A stretch of DNA of 64,000 bases from Gnomoniopsis sp. IMI 355080. Taxonomy: Eukaryota > Ascomycota > Sordariomycetes > Diaporthales > Gnomoniaceae. Positions within the stretch are counted from its first letter, which is position 1; each line of letters begins with the position of its first letter. The position numbers were made by a program, and so were the translations under genes. A model generated the notes under the pieces. That model did no database searches. It was not told the origin of the DNA and saw only the letters and a program-made list of their open reading frames with translations. Of this stretch, positions 57,353-64,000 are shown piece by piece. The DNA is taken from positions 62,001-126,000 of the forward strand of contig JAPEVC010000069.1 in assembly GCA_027946555.1 (NCBI GenBank), given 5' to 3'.

Positions 57353-59106
57353 TTACCAGTAGCGGCGATCATATTCGCGTGGAGGATATGCGCCATCGCG
57401 AGGGTACGCACCGTCACGAGGAGGGAGATCTCGTGGGGGTGGACGGTCATATGGTGGACGGCCCGCACCATTCAAGTATGGGTCAGGAGGAGGGTAGTCG
57501 CGACGATATGGGTCGTCATAGCGGCCACGAGGAGGCGGGTAGTCATCAGGGGGCCCTCGGCGTGGAGGTGATCGATATCTAGCACGGTCGTCATAATAAT
57601 CGCGGCGCGGGCTTCTCTCACGGTAACCATCGCGGTAAGGATCCCGGCGTGGACTGAAACCACCGGGAGGAGGACCACGACGGTCGAAGTCATCGCGAGG
57701 AGGATATGGCCGGCGAGGACCAGGGGAGCGAGAACGGCCGCGCCCAGGAATGTCAGGCTGAGTCTGTGAAATGATGAGCGTCTTCCTAGGCTATAAGGGC
57801 AGAGTAATTTGCCTACATTAGCCACACAGGTCACGCGTGCCTCTTTGAACTCGCGGCCATCGAGAGCCTCTACGGCCTTCTTAAGGTCCCCAGCAGTCTC
57901 GAATTCGACGAAGCTGAAGCATCAGCATTAGCATCTGGTCTAGCATGGAGCAGACGGGTGCATATCTTACCCTTCGCCGTTGGAGTTACGCCCTGTCTCC
58001 GAGTAGACGACGTCACAGCCAGATTGACGTGCGAAATCTTTGAGGTCCTATGTCCAGAGAATCCACGTAAGTTGAAGTCCAGGTTCGAAGGCGGAGCGCT
58101 GCGAAGCCGAGATTCCTAGTAGTGGGCCCGCCACCAGTATCAAGTCCAGGGAATCGAAGAACATCTAATGGGTTGAAGTCCAGCACTAAGAGAATGCCCG
58201 CCATATACGAAGCCCCCTCCACAGTCGAGACCTAGAAACTTGCCCGACAAAAGCATGGACCTAAGGAAGACACACTGGAGTCGTCCTGGAAGGCGGGTCG
58301 TATCATGATAACGGGCAGTGCATGCAATGCCATAGAAAATGCTGACTGACTCCCTATCCAAAGACACAGACGGCTGTTGCGAGGGAGATCCACGAATCCG
58401 GTAGCAAGGAAGAGGAGGAAGAACAGACCTGCCAACTGGTATCGCTGGGGAGACCACTAATCTGCATCCTATGAGGGGTGCGACGGGGACGAGGTGCACC
58501 GCGCTCGGCGCCGTGGCTAGGGAAGGCACCATTCTCTCGGTGGCGCGAACCGCGGGCGAACTGGACCGTAAGGCGCTCTCCCATGAGAGTAGAACCGTCT
58601 TGAGGGGCAAGTGTTAGTGGAGATTTAGATACAGCCGGTATGAGGACTGGAAGTATCCCTGTTGGAGTGAGTAGGACGGCGACATACGGAAGGCTGCGTG
58701 CATCTTGATGTTAGCCATATGCCCAAGGCCAATACGCGCGCAGGGCGCTAGACTGGAGGTAGGAGACAGAGCTTACCTGGAACAACGTCGCGCGCGTCCA
58801 TGGCATCCTTATACTCGATGAAGCCGAAGCCATTCATGAGCTTGATCTCCGTGATCTCACCGGTGCCATGGGTGCCGAAGTGAGCCTCGATTTCGGCCTT
58901 GGTGACTTGATTGGGGGTCAGGGTCAGCGTGGCGATCCAGAAGAAGCACTTGGGCCTCGGGCCATAACCAAGTCCAGGGACGGGCGCCGGCAAGAGGAAT
59001 GGCAGGTCGAGGCATGGAGCCAGAAATCAGCAAGGTGAGGCTGCAGGCGCTTACCATTGCGAGGCAGGTTGCCCAAGTAGAGGCGAGTGGACGAAACCTC
59101 GGCCAT
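57353..59106 (-). CDS. SR-type splicing factor with two RRMs (Srp2-like)
   Basis: Exons 59055-59106, 58777-58905, 58429-58598, 57971-58047, 57817-57913 and 57353-57763 join in phase to 311 aa. RRM1 starts TRLYLGNLPRN and has the RNP1-like GFGFIEY. A Gly/Arg linker (FARGSRHREN) leads to RRM2: MQISGLPSDTSWQDLKDFAR, GEGFVEFETAGDLKKAVEAL. The C-terminus is an Arg-rich RS/RGG/Pro-Tyr tail beginning GRGRSRSPGPRRPYPPRDD and ending EYDRRYW. This is the plan of S. pombe Srp2 and related Npl3/SRSF1-like factors acting in pre-mRNA splicing and mRNA export in the nucleus. Intron 3 (58048-58428, 381 nt) splits RRM2, has a weak donor GTCTGT, and is the longest intron in the window; regulated or autoregulated splicing is possible. 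Domain content is certain. Confidence 0.88.
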
Positions 59107-60104
59107 GGTTGGTGGGTGGTGAAATGCCTATGTCCAGGTATCAGGTCAAGTACTGGGGAATCATGGATGGTGTTGGAGTCGATGGGGTTGGAAAAGTGAG
59201 GCAGCGAGGGACGGGACGAGACAGCCTTGAGGTCGCGTGCGAGATGATTGTGTGGTTCGGTCTCGTGTGTGCAACTTCGACTGCAGATTGGCCCGGCAGC
59301 GCAACCAAGGGCGGGGGCGGGCGTATTGGTTGTTCAGCAGGGCGAGGTGCCGGTGCTGGTGCTCGTGCTCCAGAGAGGAGAAAAAGTCCTTCCAAGAAAT
59401 CCTGCTAGGGAAAGGAAAACAAACCGTGTCGGGGCCGCGCCGTATCTTCGGAGGTGCGGAATTAGATTGATGTCGACAATCCAAGGCGAAGCAATTGCAG
59501 TGGTCCTTTGCGAGCGGGAGGCCGCCAGTGTTGCGATGATGTTGAGAGGAGAAGAAGGTCGCGGCCGGGAGGGGTTGGGCGTGAGATGGGCAAAGCAAGC
59601 AACCTTGGGTGGAACCTCAGGACGGCCGACGCGCAGGTGCACCTGCAGGACCGACTTGCTATGGTAGGTACTACCCGGTAGAGGTAGGGTACAAGGTCGG
59701 CCCTGCCCAAGCGAGTCTCCACTCTTTTGGGTGAACTGCATATGCGCATGGGTCACATTCCAGCACAGGCCAGGGATCCGTCCAGCCGCCTTGGCAAAGC
59801 AGACAGACCGAGACGGGAGCGCTTGGCTTGCATGAGGCTGTCTCCCGAATGAGCATCAGCCAAATGTCTCCATATTTGCCCCCCTTCACAACGCATGTAC
59901 ATAGCAATTATGCTGGAAGAACCAATGTCTAATGTATTAACACAGCGAACGTATGGTGATGTCCCCAAAGATAGTAATCTCGAAGCCGCAACTTCGCAAG
60001 AACGCCACGCTATGCCACACTTTCCACATCCAGCTCATACAGTATCATACCGTCTTGTATCACATATCTACATCGGCCAGGACCTCTCGAACATGACTGG
60101 ACCA
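59107..60104. other. Intergenic
   Basis: 998 nt upstream of the SR-protein gene and downstream of the Mdm1-type gene. GC-rich near 59280-59420. No gene is supported. Confidence 0.4.
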
Positions 60105-63100
60105 CTACCTCTCATTGAAAAGGATGTCGATAACTTCGTCCATGACCGTGTAAACGAGGTGTGTGCTGCAGCAACAAGTCAGCGCACTGCTATTCGATAA
60201 TGGAGCGAAGAGGGCGGAGCTCGAGGTAAAAAGAAAAAAATTAAAAGAAAGGAAGTTGGACTTACTTCAATCTCTCGTTATTGAACGTAGCAAACAATCT
60301 TCGACTCGCGGCCTGCGCATTCACTCTCCCCACCACGCTACCCGCCATATCCGGGACCAGTGTCGCCAGCATCAAACTTGCCTCGGTACGCGTCCTCGAC
60401 TTCTCAGTCTTGGTCCTCGGCTTCTTCCCCTGGCCAAACACTCCCCCATCAGGCCAAAGACTATCCCGCAGCAGCGCGACATATCTCAGCACTGCATCCT
60501 CTTGGACAAGCATGTGAATGTTGTCCCTCAACTTGCGCTCGATCGTCCCGCCCAAAAGCTGGTGCAGCACCACGACAACAGCGCGGCCGCGCAGCCAGTT
60601 CGCGTTGCTGCCGCGGTTGAGCTCAAATACTTCGAGGAAAATGTCGCAGATCGGCTTGACAAAGGGCTCAGCTTCCAATTGCTGAAGACCTTCAAAGGCG
60701 TTGAGTTCGGCTTCGGCTTCAGCTGCTACTGCGGCGTCCGATGAATTGACCGCAGGGTCTGGACCGAGGGTGTTGATCTGGCTGGTCGCTGCAGCTATGA
60801 GGTTCTGCCCTGCGAGGGACAGCTGATCGAGTACGGGGATGCTGCCCAAGATATCTTCAACACCATCTGTAACCGAATCGTATAGTCGTGTCATCATGTC
60901 CTTTTTGTCTTGTTCCGCTGAGTGCTCGCCACCGTGATTGATAAAGGTTTGTGACAGGAACGCACGAAGTTCCCGGCTGCGACAAACATCCGGAAGTTGC
61001 AGAAGTTCACGCATATATTTTTCCAAGGCCTGTCGACGTTTCTGGAGGAAGTCGGACTGTAGCCGTATCATGATCTTCCTTCTCGGGAAATCCAAATTCC
61101 GAACAGAAGGGTACTTGGACCGCAGTCTCTGGTGCAGTTCGTGAAACTCGCTGTACCGGCGCGTGATGATCCACGAAGCCGCGGGCATTTTCTCGCCTGC
61201 ATTACGGGAGACCTCGATGACATAAATCGCGTACTCTTTGCCATCATCCTCATGCCCAACCTGGATCGCCTTGATTTTGATAGCAGAGCGGCCAAAAAGA
61301 CTGTTATCGCTCTCTTGAACGACGTATTGCTGTCTCTGTAGTTCTTTCCTTCGGATTTCTCTGTACAAGCTGGCCTTCGATTTACGCAGGATCCTTAACT
61401 CGGCCATGTTGTTCGTCAGCTCTGCCTTCCTGAGGAGCGAGTCGACGACCGCGTTCTGAGCTTCCATCTTGTCAATGTCATTTGTCAGTACAGTGATGGC
61501 TTCAGCCAGTCCCAGGTCTCCAGGTGCGGCCTCGTGTATATCGTCCAGAACATCGTCGTCCTTGCTTGGCGAACCATTGCCTTCATCCACGTCTGACAAG
61601 TATCGGTCCTCGTCCCCAAACAAGTCATCATCCACAAACACGCCGATGCGAGATGCTGCACTAACAAGCCCCAGAGACGACAGGCTAGGCTTCTCCGGTT
61701 CCTTTCCATTACTTGGACGGCCAACATCTATCGAGCCCCGCTTGGAAGCCCCATCGTCGGAGAAAATAGTGGATTCCGCATCGTCCTCGCCAAAGAGGGA
61801 CTCTCGAATTTCTTCGGACGTGATAGGTCGAGTATCTTCCAGAATGTTGCTGAGGGCCTCTTCCATCGCCGCAACGACTTGTCTGTCAGGTGGGCGAGGC
61901 CCAGCTTCGAGACTCGCAACGCTGTCAGCAAGTGGATCGTGCTCTCCGTCCTCATCTCCAAACAATGGGTTGGGGGAGTTCTCGTCGAGCGATCTCCTAT
62001 GATCTAACGATCTTCTGTGTTCCAATGATCTCCGAGGTTCTATCAATGAGTCCAAACCACCAATGCTATTATTATTATTATGAGACTTAAGGTCAGTGGA
62101 AGATTCTGCACGGCGGCTTATTTTCGTGTTGATCTTGGGTGTGAGTCGCGATAGTGGCCCAGGCCTACCAGCGAAAGCGGTTGTGGTCCTTGATAAAGGA
62201 GGAGGCGAATGGACCTCATGCGGTATCGCAGTGCTGTGCAGAGGATGTGCATTGCTATGTGATGCCTCCTCGGCCGCAAGACACTTGTACCACAAATCGG
62301 ACTTCTTGAAGTTTGAGAAATGCCTCGATTGCATCTCCTTGAGCACTGCATGCTGAGCGTTGAGTATTGCCTTCCGTGCGCGGTAGTACTGTTCAGGTGT
62401 TGCTCCTTTGCCGGCCTGGAGAAAATCTCGCACTGTGCGTTTGGATGCCTCTGGAACCTTGAGCTCGGGCTTGAATAGGTATGCTTGCTCGATCTGAGCA
62501 AGATCTAGTCGGTCGGACGGCGTCCATGGTGGCAACGTAAGGGGAAGATGATCGTCGTCGTCATGGCCTTCTTCCTCGAGCGGATTGCGGAACCCGTCCA
62601 CCACAAGCCAGAATTGAACAAGACTCATGAGTCGCAATCGATCCATATACTCCATGAAGTAAGACAGTCCCGAGGCATCACGCAAGAGTTCTGCCAAGGA
62701 CGCATTCTCTAGCTTTGATTCCGGTGTGCTAATCGCGGGGTTGGGAGCCAGTGTCATAGCATGTCGATCTCCACCCGCAGCAAGGAACTGCACCCTCTGG
62801 TCTAACAACCTCTTGCCCATATCAAGCCGACGCAGATAGACGGGATCCTGTCCTTCTTGGTGCGAGTCTCTCTTCAGCTGACTGGTGACCTCACTCCTAA
62901 ATCTCCTAGCATCGGACAGGTTGTTAACTTTGCGAATAGTCCTGACGAATCGCTCGAACCTCCTCTCGCTATCACCAGGCGCCAGGCGCGGGAATGAGAC
63001 TGGCTTGCCGGACTTCGGAGCAGACGGCGTGTGCTTGTCCAGTGCTGCACGGAGTTGTCTGACTGTTGACCTGTCTTGCAGCATATTCCTTCCCACATTT

Positions 63101-63951
63101 TCCATTAACTGATTCCACGTGTCCGGGTCCGATAAGATTTGCAAAAGCGGAAATAGCACAGCGCATGCCACAATTTCGCGGATCAGCGTTGAGACTGCGC
63201 GGCTATCAATGATATTGCCCGGGAGTACCTGGGGCAAAAGCTTCGCCGTGAGCTGTCGCAAATAGTCTTGCTGCGTGAGCTTCAGGTCTGAGTACGCCAA
63301 CGTTGCAGCTGGGTGTATTTTGCCATCCTTGTACTTGGCAGCAATCGCCAGATCTAGCTCTTCGGACTCAGTGACGGATCGATTGAGTTTACGGCCTCGG
63401 ACAGCGCGCTCGGCCTCGTTGAAATCGCGGAAGTGCGCCGTCAGAAGGGGGACAAGGCGCGTCGTCAGCACCTCGGGCAAATCGACCTCGAAGAGGCGGT
63501 CACGGATGTTCTCGAGCGCGCATCGGATAGCTTTGTCGACCTCATTACGAAATATGGGATTCGGGCTGATCTTGGAGTACCAGGACCATACAAAGTCGCG
63601 AGTCACCAGATCAAGCACGTCGTCGAGCGCATGAGAGATGTTCGGCGAAGCGGCGTAGAGGGGTTGCTTTTGATAGGTCTGTCGCTTGCGCAGGGCCGTG
63701 ACTTCAGCTCGCCATGCCTCCCGGCCTAGAAACTTGGGTCTGTATGGTCGTGATGATTTCCGGAGCTTCTCAAAGCCGGAACCTCTCGAAAGGAATAGTG
63801 TCGCGGTAAGCAGGAGGAGGAGAGACGCCACGAACCCGGCGACAAAGGCGTACCCAACCCAGCGGATGGTAGGGAACCAGTTTGTGGCGTAGCCCCAGGC
63901 AATGAAACTTGCGATACCAGCAAGAATCACATCTCTTCCTTTCAGGGCCAT
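60105..63951 (-). CDS. MDM1: Mdm1/SNX13-14-type sorting nexin (PXA-RGS-PX-Nexin_C)
   Basis: Main exon 60266-63951 plus a small last exon 60105-60165 (100-nt intron, donor GTAAGT, branch GCTGAC, acceptor GCTGCAG) give 1248 aa. Without the splice, a TAA inside the donor would end the frame at 60262. The spliced end THLVYTVMDEVIDILF fits the Nexin_C domain. Two hydrophobic N-terminal segments (residues about 8-54) anchor it in the ER. PXA lies at about 97-285, an RGS-like domain at about 420-570 (SYFMEYMDRLRLMSLVQFWL), and a long acidic linker has degenerate RRSLEH/RRSLDH repeats. The PX domain spans about 880-985 (RRYSEFHELHQRL), Nexin_C about 1097-end. Yeast Mdm1 tethers ER to the vacuole and lipid droplets and affects sphingolipid/fatty-acid handling. 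All domains are present. Confidence 0.9.
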
Positions 63952-64000
63952 AATCCATTCATCGACAGAGTCGTTCGCAAGTGTCGCCGCATGTTTTGGT

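Overview
The window is nuclear DNA from a filamentous ascomycete (Pezizomycotina, most likely a sordariomycete). The basis is short GT-AG introns of about 45-130 nt with fungal branch points, pezizomycotan gene content (assimilatory nitrite reductase with a Rieske domain, an SREBP-type bHLH regulator, a SAT4/rhodopsin-type membrane protein, GH31/GH3/GH47 glycosidases) and genes on both strands without operons. No tRNA, rRNA, CRISPR or intact transposon was seen. Exon joins given here were found by reading-frame continuity across splice sites, not by RNA evidence.

Layout. 1-3.8 kb (accessory): two minus-strand genes that look like a fungal cell-death/incompatibility pair: a HeLo/SesA-like helical gene broken by an in-frame TGA, and a neighbour that runs off the left edge. 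Each carries a pair of similar short Asn-anchored repeats, at opposite ends of the two proteins. 5.1-11.4 kb: a divergent glycosidase pair, cytosolic GH31 alpha-xylosidase (minus) and secreted GH3 beta-glucosidase (plus), followed by a convergent neutral ceramidase (11.9-14.4 kb, minus). 14.4-21 kb: long non-coding stretches, a predicted surface/GPI-type protein, a decayed MFS transporter and a small predicted mitochondrial membrane protein. 21.4-38.2 kb (core): SRS2-type UvrD helicase (minus), a single-pass membrane protein (plus), an SREBP-family regulator (plus) and, tail to tail with it, nitrite reductase (minus). 41.4-47.1 kb: secreted GH47 alpha-1,2-mannosidase (plus), an EEP phosphoesterase, a small acidic protein and a NAPE-PLD-like metallo-beta-lactamase (all minus). 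48.5-55 kb: an orphan acidic protein, a GMC oxidoreductase and a rhodopsin-like seven-helix membrane protein. 55.4-64 kb: a Ure2-like glutathione transferase with a possible mitochondrial presequence, a two-RRM SR protein and an Mdm1-type sorting nexin.

Functional themes: plant/hemicellulose sugar release (GH31+GH3), glycan and lipid processing (GH47, ceramidase, NAPE-PLD-like), nitrogen assimilation (nitrite reductase with a GATA pair in its promoter) beside an oxygen/sterol regulator, and DNA/RNA/membrane housekeeping (SRS2, SR protein, Mdm1). Most interesting are the left-edge HeLo-like/repeat-partner pair, a 10-bp palindrome TACCTAGGTA recurring only between genes, two PCNA-interaction-like motifs in the SRS2 tail, and several introns of unusual length or composition.
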